Made by a program: the position numbers and the translations under genes. DNA of 64,000 nt from Rana temporaria (Eukaryota > Chordata > Amphibia > Anura > Ranidae), in assembly GCF_905171775.1 (NCBI RefSeq), contig NC_053489.1:596234581-596298580 (forward strand), written 5' to 3'. Numbering within the stretch: position 1 is the first letter of the stretch; every line of letters begins with the position of its first letter. The notes beneath the pieces were generated by a model. The model saw nothing but the letters and a program-made list of their open reading frames with translations. It did no database searches and was not told the DNA's origin. Below are positions 33,508-46,358 of this stretch, one piece after another.

Positions 33508-34220
33508 CATTCACTGGTGGTGGGTCTTTACATATTTTGGAATAACATTGGAGTAACACATGATTACATCTTTCTCGCGGGAATATTTCCCATATGAACT
33601 TCATTCACCTTTATTGGACACTATTTTTGTTATAATTATTTTTGAATCACTTTGGCAACATGTGACTTTTTTCAGCGCTACACATTTTTTATCTGCATTT
33701 GTTTTTTGCTTTATATCTAGCTTTTGTGTTTAGCAGCAGAACCTTTCTCTAGTTTATATAAATGTATTTTCCTTTATTCACCTAGCACACATTTTTCCTT
33801 CCTTTTACCCATTGTAGTATTAATAGTAAATAAAAATAACAACAAGTTTTGTTGTCACGTCATGGCTGTAGGCTAATATGGCTCTCTATTTGATTTCAAC
33901 AATAAATTGATAAACAAAACACAATTTTTTTTATTTTTTTTGCAGTAAAATTTATGTAAATGCCATCAGTAACATGTTCTGATAAGAGAGGAGATTTATT
34001 TTTTGCTTGAACACAGAAAAAAGTAATCTAGGTACTCAAGCAAAAGAAAGACTATATAGACTGCAATGTATTGGAAAGAATGCAGACAGTCTACCTTGGT
34101 CTGGTTAAATGGGAATGTAACTAAGTGGACAAGGATTTAATGTCATCTCCCTAGAATGTACACAATTAGAGGTCAGTGAGAAAAAAGTCAAAAAAATACA
34201 CAAAAAACTTTTCATGTTTC
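33508..34220. other. AT-rich spacer, nothing recognised
   Basis: No supported feature. Confidence 0.35.
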
Positions 34221-34224
34221 TTAA

Positions 34225-35062
34225 CCTCCCTGGCGGTATGATTATTTCAGATTTTAGGTGCTGAAAGCGGTACCATTATTTTGCAAGGAAATTTGGCGTT
34301 TTACATTGTAGGCCTGTAATTCTTAGGAACAACTCACTTAAATCTGTCCGAACAAACAATGATAAAGTTTGAAAAACAAAATCATAAATTATAATATAAT
34401 AAATAATTATAAATAATTATAACAAATAATAATATAATTATAATAAAAATTATTCAATAATGTAATCAACTCAAAATCACTGAAATTTGCTCAGTTGCAG
34501 AATTGTCGCTGCCATTACTTTTATTTATTTTTTGACGAATTTCCCCACAAATCGCTATCGCTCAATTCTGCAAGTGATTATAATTTATTATCACTGTTTT
34601 CTAGCTGGTCTAAAACCATTTTTGACATAAAGGGACACTTTTTGGTTGCTATGGACAATCTACAGTTTGCAGGCAGAAAGAACTGTTTTAATTATATAAA
34701 AGTATATGCAGGAAACTGGGCAGACCATTAGGGACAAAGGGGGTGTGTATTTTTTACATACAGTACTGTAATCTGTAAGATTACAGTATACTGTATGTAT
34801 TGTGTTTATTAACTTTTTTGAATTTGGCGCCGTTCTCCACCCAGGTGCGTCGTAAGGTCGCAGGGAATGGAACTCAGCGGCACAAAGGGACACTGTGAAT
34901 CGATCGAGGAGACACCGCTTGATCACACAGCGCGGCGGCATCGCAGGATCCAGTAAACCATGCCTGTGGACTCTGCGAGGCGATCCCGAGTCTGGCTTGA
35001 GGTTACCGCTTTTCGTAATGAAATACCACCCCGAGCCAGACTCGGGAATACCGCCAGGGGGG
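34225..35062. mobile_element. TTAA element, CCTCCCTGGCGGTAT / ATACCGCCAGGGGGG ends
   Basis: TTAA at 34221-34224 and 35063-35066. The terminal inverted repeat is about 15 bp. The interior matches 8355-9183 in reverse and 46359-46846 directly. Non-coding. Confidence 0.9.
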
Positions 35063-35066
35063 TTAA

Positions 35067-35330
35067 AGGGGTTGTAATGGTTTGTTTGTTTTATTTTCTA
35101 AATAGGTTCATTTAGGCTAGTGCATTGTTGGTTCACTAACCTTTTCCTTTGATTTCCCTTCTAAATGTTTTTTTTCTTTGTCCGAATTTCTCACTTCCTG
35201 TTCCTCCTCAATAAGCTTGCCCCCACCATCTGAGCCATTCTGGCTGGGGGTTAGTCAGCGTGCTCGCCCCCTCCCTTGGGACTACATCCATGCAGGGAGA
35301 CAATGTGTTCACAGGTTATATTTTTTTAAA
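35067..35330. mobile_element. Left part of a TTAA element, AGGGGTTGTAATGG end
   Basis: It begins directly at the TTAA (35063-35066) that ends the previous element. The terminal word resembles that of 20802-21226. No right end found, so it is truncated; its limit near 35330 is a guess. Confidence 0.55.
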
Positions 35331-35884
35331 TGCCCAAAATGTATATATTTTAATGTCATAGTTACTAATTATATTATATCATTTTTTATTTGTATGTCAT
35401 GAAATTCTCAACAAAACTAATAATAGATAACAACAGGTATACAATGCTTTTTTCCAGCTTATAAATGCTAATGGACATCTGGTGGGTTCATTGCTCTATC
35501 ACCTCTGTGGGAATTTACATATCTCTTTAACATGCCCAGACTGTCTCCTGACAGATTAGTAAAAGATTATTCATAATAAAGTGGTTTGTGTTAGGCTTTG
35601 CTTATACAGTAAGTTTGGTTGCTGAATATGACAGTTTTAGAATTAGACTTAGGAAGAGTAAAGGCTAATTCTTGGCATTATGTAATAATCAGTGTCAAGC
35701 TGTGTAACTCTTGTAGTCTTCCTGAAATGTTTAAAACAGATGTTTCAAGGCCCCTAATAGTACCATCAGATGGAAGATATTCAAGACTGTAGAATCGTCA
35801 CAGTAGGACTGTAGAATAGTCACAGTAAAGGTCCACATCTGGCTGGTCCACAATTTTTGGGAGAGCTTTATTGAATGTGTTAAT
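35331..35884. other. AT-rich spacer, nothing recognised
   Basis: No supported ORF or repeat end. Confidence 0.35.
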
Positions 35885-36162
35885 ATCCTGACTAGGGATG
35901 AGCCGAACACCCCCCCCCCCATTCGGTTCGCACCAGAACCTTCGAACAGACTGAATGTTCGCACGAACATTTAGAACCCCATTGACGTCTATGGAACTCG
36001 AACGTTTGAATTCAAAAGTGCTAATTTTAAAGCCTAATATGCAAGTTATTGTCGTAAAACGTCTTTGAGAACCTGTGTCTTGCCCCAGGGAACATGTATC
36101 AATAGAAAAAAAGTTTTAAAAACGGTCGTTTTTTCAGGAGCAGTGATTGTAATGATGCTTAA

Positions 36163-37436
36163 CCACTTCAATACCGGGCTTTAAAACCCACCTCCTTCCC
36201 GGGCCTATTCTGGCACTTCTTTCCTACATGTACAAATCCTCATTCTTTTGCTAGAAAATTACTCAGAACCCCCAAACATTATATATGTTTTTTAGCAGAC
36301 ACCCTAGGGAATAAAATGGCGGTCATTGCAACTTTTTATCTTGCACCGTATTTGCGCAATAATTTTTTAAACGGCTTTTTTTTGTAAAAAAAATGGTTTC
36401 ATAAATTAAAAAATAACAAAACAGTAACGTTAACCCAATTTTTTAGTAAAATATGAAAGATGATGTTACGCCGAGTAACTAGATACCTAACATGTCACGC
36501 TTTAAAATTGCGTACACTCATGGAATGGCGCCAAACTTCGTTACTTTAAAATCTCCATAGGCGACACTTTAAAATTTTTACAGGTTGCCAGTTTAGAGTT
36601 ACAGAGGAGGTCTAGTGCTAGAATTGTTGCACACGCTCTAACGCACGCGGCGACACCTCACATGTGTGGTTTGAACGACGTTTACATACGTGGGCGGGAC
36701 TTACGTGTGCGTACGCTTCTGAGCGCGAGCTATCGGGGACAGGGGCATTTTAATTTTTTTATTATTATTTTTTCTTTTTTATTTTACTTATTTCTTTATT
36801 TTTTACACTTTTTTTTACACTTTTTTTTTTTTCAATCGCTTTTATTCCTATTACAAGGAATGTAAACATCCCTTGTAATAGGAATGTGTGTGACAGGTCC
36901 TCTTTAAGGAGAGATGCGGGGTCAATAAGACCCCACATCTCTCCTGCAGGCTGGAAAGAATGAGATTGTGAAAAAAAATTCACAGATCTCATTCAAACTA
37001 GCCGCAATTGCGTTTTGTTTACTTACGGGGACCCGGGCGTGACGTCATCACATCGCGCCCGGGCCTCCGACGGTCATAGAGATGACTGGTGACCAGATCG
37101 TCACCAGTCTTCTCTATGGCAAACATCCGGCGGACGGCGATCATCTCCCCGGGCCCCCGGTGGGACGGGAGAGCCCGGAGAAGCACCGGATGGCGGCGGG
37201 AGGGGGGGGATGTCCCCTCCCGCCGCCTGTAAGAACGATCTAGCGGCGGAACCGCCGCTATGATCGTTCTTACGGTGCGCAGGATCGCCGCTAAAAAATG
37301 ATATCTCAATGATGCCTCCGGGTGCAGGCATCATTGAGATATCCCCCCCGCAAAGCCCATCACGTCATATGACGTCCACCCAGGATAACAGGTCCCCGTT
37401 TTGGACGTCATATGACGGCGTGCGGGTGTCAAGTGG
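36163..37436. mobile_element. TTAA element of the CCACTT family nested in a hAT-type element
   Basis: TTAA at 36159-36162 and 37437-37440. Ends CCACTTCAATACC and GTGTCAAGTGG. The right part carries a chain of hairpins: about 37083-37117, about 37232-37268, and 37300-37317/37326-37343 (18 of 18 paired). Interior collinear with 13736-15204. Non-coding. Confidence 0.88.
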
Positions 37437-37620
37437 TTAAATAAAAAAAATATATATATGAAAAATTATTTTAAATATTGTACCTGCTGGGTGTCTATAG
37501 TATGCCTGTGAAAACGTCTTTGAGAACCTCGGTCTTGCCCCAGGGAACACGTATCAATGGAAAAAATGTTTTAAAAACGGTCGTTTTTTAAGGACTCATT
37601 AAAATCACTGCTCCTGAATC

Positions 37621-37745
37621 TTTAGGTGCAAACTACAGAGCACACGGCCAGTACACATCAAGTAGCTTTAGGTGCAAACTACAGAGCACACGGCCAGTAC
37701 ACACCAAGTAGCTTTAGGTGCAAACTACAGAGGACACAGGCAATA
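37621..37745. repeat. 46-bp tandem repeat, about 2.7 copies
   Basis: Units begin tttaggtgcaaactacagag at 37621, 37667 and 37713. They are nearly identical, inside the hAT-type element. Confidence 0.9.
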
Positions 37746-38553
37746 AACCACGTAAGAATACTGCAGCTAGCACAATCACCTGCCTGCCAGTAAATTAGGA
37801 AAAACTGATCTAGCTAAACTATACAGTGTATAAATATATGTACAACACCTGGGATGTATATATATCCTCTACACACTGTAACATTAACTGACTAGCCTGC
37901 CTGCCTGCCTGCTCTATCTACCTGCAAAAAATGACACTCTCTCTGTCCTCTCTTAACCATCCCAACACACTACACAAGGCCGACCTGCATGCGGCCTTTT
38001 ATAGTGTGGGGCGTGTACTAAACCCCCTGAGCCACAATTGGCCAAAGCCCCCCTTTCTTTGGCCAATTATGGCTCTCTGTTTTATGCAAGCTGTGATTGG
38101 CCAAGCATGCGGGTCATAGTGCATGCTTGGCCAATCATCAGCCAGCGATACCGCAGTGAATTATGGTCTGTGAAACGTAACTCAAATTTGGCGCGAACGA
38201 CCCATTTTGTTCGTATTTCGATGAACGATCGAACATACGATGTTCGAGTCAAACATGAGTTCGACTCGAATACGAAGCTCATCCCTAATCCTGACGTGTT
38301 AGTCTTCTTCTGAGTACTTCACACCCATTTTCCATTTTTGAATCAGTTTGAATTAGGCATCTTTCTGACAATAGCTTACTTAATCTGTGGATATTTGCTA
38401 CATTTGGTTGCTACTCATATCTTTTTTTTTTTTTGGCTTCGGATATATGGCCGTCCTGGGCTTCTGCTTATTCTTTGACTTTGCTTGCCTGTTGCCAACC
38501 CTGACGTCAAGTCTGTCCTGATCCTATTTGCAGGAAAGTCTGTATTTCACATA

Positions 38554-39088
38554 TTGGCGGCTGGTGCCCAAAAATTTGGAGGGAGGGGGGCGCAGAGGAC
38601 GCTGTGAGATTTACCCACAAATGGAGCCCTCCAGTGGTCACAGCTTTCCGGTGGCTTCTGTGGCTTCTGTGTTAACCAGGTCTTCTTTCCGGGTTCCAAA
38701 TCTTCAGCCTACTGATTGGCCGGGGTGAGAAGCTGGAAATCAGAAGTGATGCAATGGCAAATATTGATACGCTAAAATCAAAAGTAAGAAGGTTTGGGGC
38801 ACAGTGCTCTGCCAACAAGCCAATTAGAGCCTCAGGCAATCACATTGTAAAACAATTACAGACTAATAGAAACCCATTAGTCCGGTGTCCCCCACAATGC
38901 AAACACATAAAACGATTGATTTTAAAATAAATTATAATATGACTAAAAAATGTTAACTTCAAGATCTTAGTCATATCAGTTTATTAAAATAAATTGTTCT
39001 ATGATCAGCTTTCTTATTTGCAAACTAACTTTGGGAACTTTGGGGGGGGGGCGGTGCCCCTGTGCCCCTTATGAAACGCCCGCCACTG
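38554..39088. mobile_element. hAT-type MITE, TTGGCGGCTGG / CGCCCGCCACTG ends
   Basis: Imperfect terminal repeats with the hAT-like core GGCGG are flanked by TTCACATA (38546-38553) and CTCACATA (39089-39096), an 8-bp duplication with one mismatch. Interior non-coding. Confidence 0.8.
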
Positions 39089-39096
39089 CTCACATA

Positions 39097-39904
39097 ATGT
39101 CTAGATGTCTTCTGTCTTCAGTCACAATCCTACAGAGTGGTTGTGTAGTGTCTCAAACATATTTTTTCTAATAGGGATATGACAGGATCCCATAGAAATT
39201 ATTAAAGTACAAATTACTCAGGTTACTTCATATAATAATCAAAACCAGGTCATTAATTGGATACAGGAGGTAAAAAATACCCCATTTAAATGGCGAGCAA
39301 TCCACACAGGCATACAGATGGGTATAGGGAATGACCGCTATTTGCACCATCCTTTAAGTATCTTCAGGCATGAGCTATTTCTAAGCAAAGTCAGTGGCTG
39401 AGGGATTTGGCTTACCTCCCTGAAGCCTGAAATTCTACTGCTCCAAACTCCAGCCTGTACACATCCCTATACTCCCTTCAAAACTTTGTTCTTCCACCAT
39501 CCCCAAGATCCTATATCAGTTTTCATTCAGAGGTCCTGGGAAATCCCAGATAAAAATTGCTAGTGCACCAATTACCTCCCAAAAAACAACCTATCTACCT
39601 TCCTATCTTCTCATATAAAAGGAGTAAGCACTGTTGTCACTGATCACACAACCTGGAGCTTGAGTCTAGATCCCTCATGCTGGAAGCCCTGATTGGAACA
39701 TGGAAGGAAGTGTAGGAGACATGCTGCATGCACCTTCACACAAAATTGTTAAACCTGTTGAATCACTACCAAGTTAATCCATGCCCTAACTCTACCAACA
39801 TTATAATTGCTTCTTGCATCTCACAGTATTTGCAGGTAGTTTTTGGTTCTGCAGCTCACTAAAGTGTCATCATGCTGCAAAATCTCTAACACCTAAGCAA
39901 CCCA
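39097..39904. other. Unassigned sequence
   Basis: No motif or repeat boundary recognised. Confidence 0.3.
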
Positions 39905-39907
39905 TGA

Positions 39908-40178
39908 GGCCCCGTACACACGTCCGAGGAACTCGACGTGCCAAACACATCGAGTTCCTCGTCGAGTTCTGAGTTGAAGCCGCCGAGGATCTCGGCGGGC
40001 CAACTTTCCTCATTGAACAACGAGGAAATAGAGAACCTGTTCTCTATTTGGCCCGACGAGTTCCTCGTTGGCTTCCTCGGTGAAAAGTGTACACACGACC
40101 GAGTTTCTCGGCAGAATCCAGCGCCGATCGAGTTTCTGGCTGAATTCGGCCGAGAAACTCGGTCGTTTGTACGGGGCC
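39908..40178. mobile_element. Fold-back MITE, GGCCCCGTACACACG family
   Basis: Ends GGCCCCGTACACACG and CGTTTGTACGGGGCC; flanks TGA and TAA. Same fold-back structure as 12337-12607, with gagaacctgttctc at the centre. Confidence 0.85.
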
Positions 40179-40181
40179 TAA

Positions 40182-40508
40182 CACTTAAAGCTGCTTTCCA
40201 GGCAAAACAAAATCATTCCTTGCAATGGAGCTGCTCCATGGACTAGGGTAACAGGATAAAAAGCACATTTATTTACTTGATCTCCCCTGCTGCACTGGCA
40301 GATGATGTTCTTCTCTTCTCTCCTAAGCTTCCTACAATTGTGGATGGTCACTCAGCATCTTCTTGCCCAATGTAGAGCTATGATCTCTGCATTGTACTTG
40401 ATGACTTCAGTGGACTTGTGACTGCCAAAGAATAGGCTTTGGGTGGCTGTCTAGAATCATGCAGGAAGTCTGCATGTAAGGGGGTTCAGGTAAGCAAAAG
40501 TGCTTTTT
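40182..40508. other. Short spacer, nothing recognised
   Basis: No supported feature. Confidence 0.3.
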
Positions 40509-40509
40509 T

Positions 40510-40979
40510 CGTAACTCCGCCGGACCGTTTTCACCGTACATGTCTGCCCGGGGATTTCTGTACGATGGCTGTACTAACCATTGTACAGAAATCCGTGCGT
40601 AAACAATACGCGGGGCGTGTCCGCGGTGTCGCCGCGACGATGATGCGGTGTCGCCGCGACAATGACGCGGCGACGTGGGCGGGCCTGCCAGTTAAATGCT
40701 TCCACGCATGCGTCAAAATCATTCGACGCATGCGAGGGATGGCGGGCACTCGGACATGTACGGTAGGTCTGTACAGACGACCGAACATGTCCGAGCGGGC
40801 AGGATTCCAGCGGACTGTTTTAAAACAAGTCCAGGAATATTTGTCCGCTGGGAAAAGGCCCGGCGGGCAAATGTTTGCTGGAATCCTGCACGCTCGGGCC
40901 TACACACGACCGAACATGTCTGCTGAAACTGGCCCGCAGACCAGTTTCAGCAGACATGTTTGGTCGTGTGTACGGGGCC
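40510..40979. mobile_element. Fold-back MITE lacking its left end
   Basis: Collinear with 33002-33504 (cgcggtgtcgccgcg, gtctgtacagac, gctgaaactgg) and ends CGTGTGTACGGGGCC before TTA (40980-40982). The left terminus is missing near 40505. An open frame of 237 codons here is a by-product of GC content. Confidence 0.8.
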
Positions 40980-41531
40980 TTACCCTATGCCATAAACTTA
41001 AAACCCTAACACTTAACCTGTTGCTGACATTACTGTGTGTCAAGCCAAACCTTTTTTTCCTAATTTTTATTAGAGTGGGGAGTTTCTGCCAAGTTTTAAC
41101 TGCTGTACATGATTCTGCTAGGGAGATTTACCCTAATTTCCTGTCCTGTTGACAATGTTCAAGAAGACAGGGAGTGAGGGGAATAATCATAAAAATAGAG
41201 TTGGGGAATGATTGAGCTCCTATCACATTTCATTCGTTTTTTTTCCTCACTTCCTGTCTTATAAAGCCATTGACAGCCAGGGGTGTCCACAAAGACCTTC
41301 AACCATACATAAAAACTGTGTGTATCTGAAGTTATTCATGCTTGCTTAATTTTTAGCTTCACTTTTGTATGCAATTTTTTTTAAGAAGAGAAAAAATGTA
41401 AACGTATTTAAAGAAATTAAGCATAGTTCACACAAAAATGTATACCGTGGGGGAGAATTACTAAAACTGGAGAGTGCAGAATCTGGTGCAGCTGTGCATG
41501 GTAGCCAATCAGCTATATATATATATATATA

Positions 41532-41947
41532 CTGTATTTATTGGCGTATAACACTCACTTTTTTACCCTGAAAATAGAGGGTAAACTGTGCCTGCGTGTT
41601 AAGAGAGAAAGTAACTGCTCAAGAGAACCAGAGAGTCAGTCTCCTGGGATCCGAACCAAGGGTGCAGGCGATGCAATCAGAATGCAAATATGAATAAAAG
41701 AAAGGGCTGGGACAGCCGCACTCCAAAAAACTTGTTCCTTTAATAAAAATGGATCACAAAATGACATGCCACGGCCAAAATCAGAACAAAAAAGCTGATG
41801 CGTTTCGCACTGTATCTCAGTGCTTATTCATAGCTGAGCCTGCGTGTTATACGCAGGGGGCTGTGGAATGTTTTTTTCCTGAAACTTCCCTCTTAATGTT
41901 AGGGTGCGTGTCATACGCCTGTGTGTGTTATATGCCGATAAATACGG
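41532..41947. mobile_element. TA-target MITE with a 236-bp insertion
   Basis: Ends CTGTATTTATTGGC and GCCGATAAATACGG, TA on each side, next to a short TA run (41516-41531). Collinear with the 149-bp copy at 15907-16055 once the insert at 41602-41837 is removed. Confidence 0.88.
41602..41837. mobile_element. Insertion with 12-bp target duplication (likely retroposed)
   Basis: gcctgcgtgtta occurs at 41590-41601 and again at 41838-41849, while the uninterrupted relative has it once. A 12-bp duplication fits LINE-type retroposition. The insert has no poly(A) and contains gatgcgtttcgcactg. Source element not recognised. Confidence 0.8.
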
Positions 41948-41949
41948 TA

Positions 41950-42964
41950 TATATGTGTACCAAGCCCTTGCGCCATTGAATAAGCCTAAACAAAAACTGT
42001 TCTGTTGAGTTCTCTGTCTGTTCAGGATTCTCTCAGGATTTCATTATTTATATATTGCATGCATTATTCAAAAAAAAATTGATTATGCTAATGTACATTC
42101 AATAAATAGGAGCAAAGGTATAATTTTCATCACAGGAAAAAACATGCAGATAGAAATGTGATTTAGTATATATTTGCATTTTAAATAAATACTGTTCTTT
42201 TACTTTTTGCTGTAGTTTTCAAAATGGCATAGCAGTACAAATCTTGCACATAACCTAGAACAATTCTTAAAATGACTCTAAAGGTTACAAAAATGCTTTC
42301 CAGAAGAATTTCCTATGGGCTGTTTGACTGGGATGACTGTCAGCAACCTTATTTGATGATCCTTCAGTTACAGACATGCTCAGCCAACTGATGAACAGTT
42401 GAAATCACTGGAGTGGGTTTAGTAGCAATTGACATCTCTTGTGTGCATCATTCAAAGTTTTCTGTTGTAAGTATATGTTAAGGAAGAAAAGAAATGGGTA
42501 TCATGAAATGTTGCAGGCATTCTGAGAGCAGCCAGACAATTATACTTATCTGATCAGTGAATCTTTCTGTAAACAGCAGTCTTTAAGAAAAAAAATACAG
42601 GAAAAAATAACCCAGTGTTCAAAGCTAAGAACATATTACAGTTACCATTGCTAATATTTGTTAGTTCTTATATGCATACAAGTCTTCATAAAGGGTAATG
42701 TATAATATTTTGTTGCTCCTAACAATAATGAGGCAATGTGGCATATGTCATTATGAAATATGTACTTAATGTAAAATAACTATGTACAGTTTATTAGTTT
42801 GGCTCTTCTGCTTTATACAACCCCTCTAAATATCTACTAGCTCTAATATGCCCAGTGGGGATTTTTCCATTATTCTGCCAATACGCTTTTCACATTTCTG
42901 GAGCTTCAGCAAAAGTCAGAGCTACCCAACCTTTATTCATGTTATACGACTATGTCTTGGAAAC
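41950..42964. other. AT-rich unique-looking spacer
   Basis: No supported ORF, repeat or RNA gene. Confidence 0.35.
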
Positions 42965-42967
42965 CCT

Positions 42968-43674
42968 GGCCCAGATTCTCGTAGATGGGCGTAAAACTGC
43001 GGCGGCGTAACGTATGTCATTTACGTTACGCCGTCGCAAGTTTTACAGGCAAGTGCTTTATTCTGTAAAGTTAGCGTAAATCACCCGGCGCAAGCCCGCC
43101 TAATTCAAATTAGGCAGGGAAGGGGGCGTATAGCATTTAAATTAAGCGCGTTCCCACGCCGAACGTAATGCGCATGCGCCGTCCCTAAAATTTCCTGACG
43201 TGCATTGCGCTAAATGACGTCTCAAGGACGTCATAGGTTTCGACATGAATGTAAATGGCGTCCAGCCCTATTCACGGACGACTTACGTAAACAACGTACA
43301 TTTTAAAATTTCGACGCGGGAACGACGGCCGTACTTAACATTGGTTGCCCCTCATATAGCAGGGGCAACTTTACGCTTCGCAAATCTAACGTAAACGTCA
43401 TAACTTCACTGTGTCGACCGCGCGTACGTTCGGGAATTCGCGTATTTTGCTAATTTGCATACTCGATGGGGAAAACGACGGAGGCGACACCTAGCGGCAA
43501 AAAAAAATTGCATTTAAGATCCGACAGCGTAAGAGCCTTATGCCTGTCAGATCTAATGGATATCTATGCGTAACTGATTCTAAGAATCAGTCGCATAGAT
43601 ACGACGGCCCAGATTAGGACTTACGACGGCGTACATTGCGTTGCGCCGTCGTAAGCCCTTTGAGAATCTGGGCC
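42968..43674. mobile_element. GGCCCAGATTCTC-family MITE, CCT duplication
   Basis: Ends GGCCCAGATTCTC and GAGAATCTGGGCC are perfect inverted repeats; CCT flanks both sides (42965-42967, 43675-43677). The interior has gtaaacaacgta, aacgacggccgtacttaac and cacctagcggc, shared with 27146-27790 and 43918-44576. Non-coding. Confidence 0.9.
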
Positions 43675-43917
43675 CCTGTTTTTAAGAACAGTTTGGAATT
43701 CCTCTTTTACAATGAACAGAATTTAACAGGCGTTTCAAAACTATTCATCATACAGTTCAAGTATATGATATATTTTAATTGAATATGTCTTTATACTGTA
43801 ATTACAAAGGACTGTATATCTAAGGTTAAAATGTTTCCTTCAATTTTAATGGAATGGGGACAGGTTAAAACCTCTGTTGGGTATTTGTTGCTGTTTGTGT
43901 GGGTGGGGAGATTCACT

Positions 43918-44576
43918 GGGCCAGATTCATCAAGAGATACGACGGCGCCGTCGTATCTCTGAGATCCGACTGTCGGATCTATGCGACTGATTCATAAGAA
44001 TCAGTTACGCATAGATCTCCCTTAGATACGACTGGTGTAAGTGACTTACACCGTCGGATCTTAGGCTGCAATATCCCGCCGGCCGCTAGGTGTCGCTTCG
44101 GTTTTTTACGCGAGGAATATGCAAATTCCGATTTCCGCCGATTCAGAAACGAACGCCCGCCCGTCGTTTTTTTTTACGTCGTTTGCGATTGGCTTTTTCG
44201 GGCAGATAGTTACCCCTGCTATATGAGGGGTAGCTAATGTTAAGTATGGCCATCTTTCCCGCGCCGAGTTTCAAATTTTTACGTCGTTTGCGTAAGTCGG
44301 TCTGGAATACGAATGGACGCAATTTACGTTGCCGCCGAAAACAATGACGTCCTAGCGACGTCATTTGGAGCATGCGCACTGGGAAATTTCGCCGGCGGCG
44401 CATGCGCAGTTAAATCGAAATTTGAATTCCGCCGGGGGAGTTAAGATCCGCCGGTGCAAGTTTCGAGGTAAGTGGTTTGTGAATACTGCACTAGCCTCGC
44501 AAAATTGCACCGGCGGATCGTAAATCACATAGGTTACGCGGATCTAAAGATCCGCTAATCTATGTGAATCTAGCCC
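43918..44576. mobile_element. GGGCCAGATTCA-family MITE
   Basis: Ends GGGCCAGATTCA and TGAATCTAGCCC; flanks ACT and AAT, a decayed 3-bp duplication. Interior words as in 42968-43674 but in the reverse orientation. Confidence 0.87.
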
Positions 44577-44665
44577 AATGTCTCTATTTATTCTGGTGAT
44601 AATAGTCACATCTTACATTTTGATTATGTAATGTCCTGTAAACATTTGTAACCTGTCTGACTTAA

Positions 44666-45087
44666 AGTGGATGTAAACCCTCCATATACCCAGTGAAGTG
44701 AACAGCCTCAGATGATATTTAGCTATATAAATACTGTTTAGAAAGTGCAGCTCCTTCCAGAGGTTTTCACTTCCTGGTTCACCTGTGGGAGTGGATTATT
44801 GCCATACACTGTGAGACAGCTGATTGAAGGAAAAGCACGCACTCCCTCTCCACTTAGGCAGAGACTTGCAGAGCTGTACTGTCAATTGACCAGCTCTCTG
44901 CTAATTTGACACAAAATTCAGCCTTGTTTTATCACAGTTGACAGAAAACTTGTCAGACGTTATCATGCTGATAACAGAAGAATGGAGCAGGAGAAAGCCA
45001 TGGGACTTATTTATTTGAAGAAAGATGAGAAAACACTGTAGACATATGTGCCCAGCTCAAATTTCATGAATCAGGGTTACATCCACT
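44666..45087. mobile_element. TTAA element, AGTGGATGTAAACCC / GGGTTACATCCACT ends
   Basis: TTAA at 44662-44665 and 45088-45091. Terminal repeat about 14-15 bp with one indel. Non-coding interior. Confidence 0.87.
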
Positions 45088-45094
45088 TTAAATT

Positions 45095-45115
45095 AAATAT
45101 ATATATATATATAAA

Positions 45116-45158
<43 letters not shown>
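45095..45158. repeat. (TA)n microsatellite
   Basis: TA run broken once by an A-run, directly after the TTAA edge of the element at 44666. Confidence 0.95.
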
Positions 45159-45161
<3 letters not shown>

Positions 45162-45246
45162 TTCCACATTTTGCCACCATGGCATTGGTTTAATAATGTT
45201 CACGACAGATGATACTGTTTTTGGCTATTATAATTAATAATAGAAT

Positions 45247-45323
<77 letters not shown>

Positions 45324-45330
45324 CAATAAC
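45247..45330. repeat. (AAT)n microsatellite
   Basis: About 20 perfect AAT units followed by imperfect ones. Confidence 0.95.
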
Positions 45331-46354
45331 AAAAAATATTATTGTCTTTCTGATCTGTAATTTGAATTTAATATGTATTAATATTAAACTGCTGTTATTA
45401 GCACTTGCATAAGAATAGCTTTGTTAACATCTTATTTAGTCTCAGAGGTGACACATTTTGAATTTTAAATTAGTGTGAGGAAGATTATCTGTCACAAATA
45501 GTTTCTCACATTATGATTCTAAAGACATCTAACACTGGCAGGTACAACAAACATGGTGCAAGTGATTATTTATTCAGACTTGCAAACTTCAAACACTTTT
45601 TTTATGTCAATGGGGATTTTCCTTGAGCATGGCTTAGGAAGCTAATGGGATGAATTAAAACATCAGCTTTATTATAATCACTTGTGGTTTTCTTTTTATT
45701 TAAAGGGGTTTTCCTCGCTTGGCAAAAAAGTGGACCTTTGATGGTGACGCCTTCCATGCAACATAATCATACACTTTAGCTATAGCTCACAGAAGCACCA
45801 ATTTTATGGGGAGCACAACGTGTCTATTCATTTTTTTAGAATGAAAGGTGCTTAATGTTCAGCCTGCATGTGATCTTTCCCCAGAACTTTGAAAATGCAC
45901 ACAATTTCTCTTTGTAAAGAATACCCAATTGTGTGTGAGGAATACAATAAAGCAACATTTTGCTTGCACATGATTGGATGATGGAAGTCACCTTCACCTC
46001 ATTCACTATTACAAAATCCCCTTCAAGGTGCAACTTCCCTTGCAACGTGAACTACGTATTTGCCCTTAGTAAATCAATCAGACTGTGTAGCAGGCACAAA
46101 GTATTACAGCACACAACTTGAACCAAATTACTCACAAGTGACATCTAATGAGACATCTACCTAATGATCCAAAATTAACTTTTTTTTATAAATCTGTGAA
46201 AGTGTTTTATTTGCAAGTCATGGTTCAAGGGTGTACAGACACCCAGGGTCACCCTTGTTTTCAGAAATGGCTGCCCTGAAGAAGCTTGGAGGAATCACTA
46301 TTCCACATACTTTGTCGATACAACAGAACATGTTTACAAAACTCAAATATATCA
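45331..46354. other. Spacer with a degenerate MITE remnant
   Basis: The part 45836-46078 ends with gcccttagtaaatcaatcag and holds a cttgcacatgattggatga stretch. Both resemble the family at 11830-12255. Left end not defined. The rest is unassigned. Confidence 0.4.
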
Positions 46355-46358
46355 TTAA

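Larger units (their letters stand above)
35893..38287. mobile_element. hAT-type element, TAGGGATGAGC ends, 8-bp duplication, carrying a TTAA element
   Basis: A perfect 11-bp terminal repeat TAGGGATGAGC / GCTCATCCCTA is flanked by the 8-bp duplication ATCCTGAC (35885-35892, 38288-38295), the hAT signature. Subterminal words (ccgaac, ttcgaac, gttcgac) are repeated near both ends. A TTAA element at 36163-37436 interrupts it. An acgtctttgagaacct segment is present on both sides of that insert (36058 and 37514). No transposase ORF. Confidence 0.9.

Noticed and set aside
40439..41152. 237-codon open frame
   Set aside because: It crosses a fold-back MITE and its flank; no motif, and frames exist on the opposite strand over the same bases.
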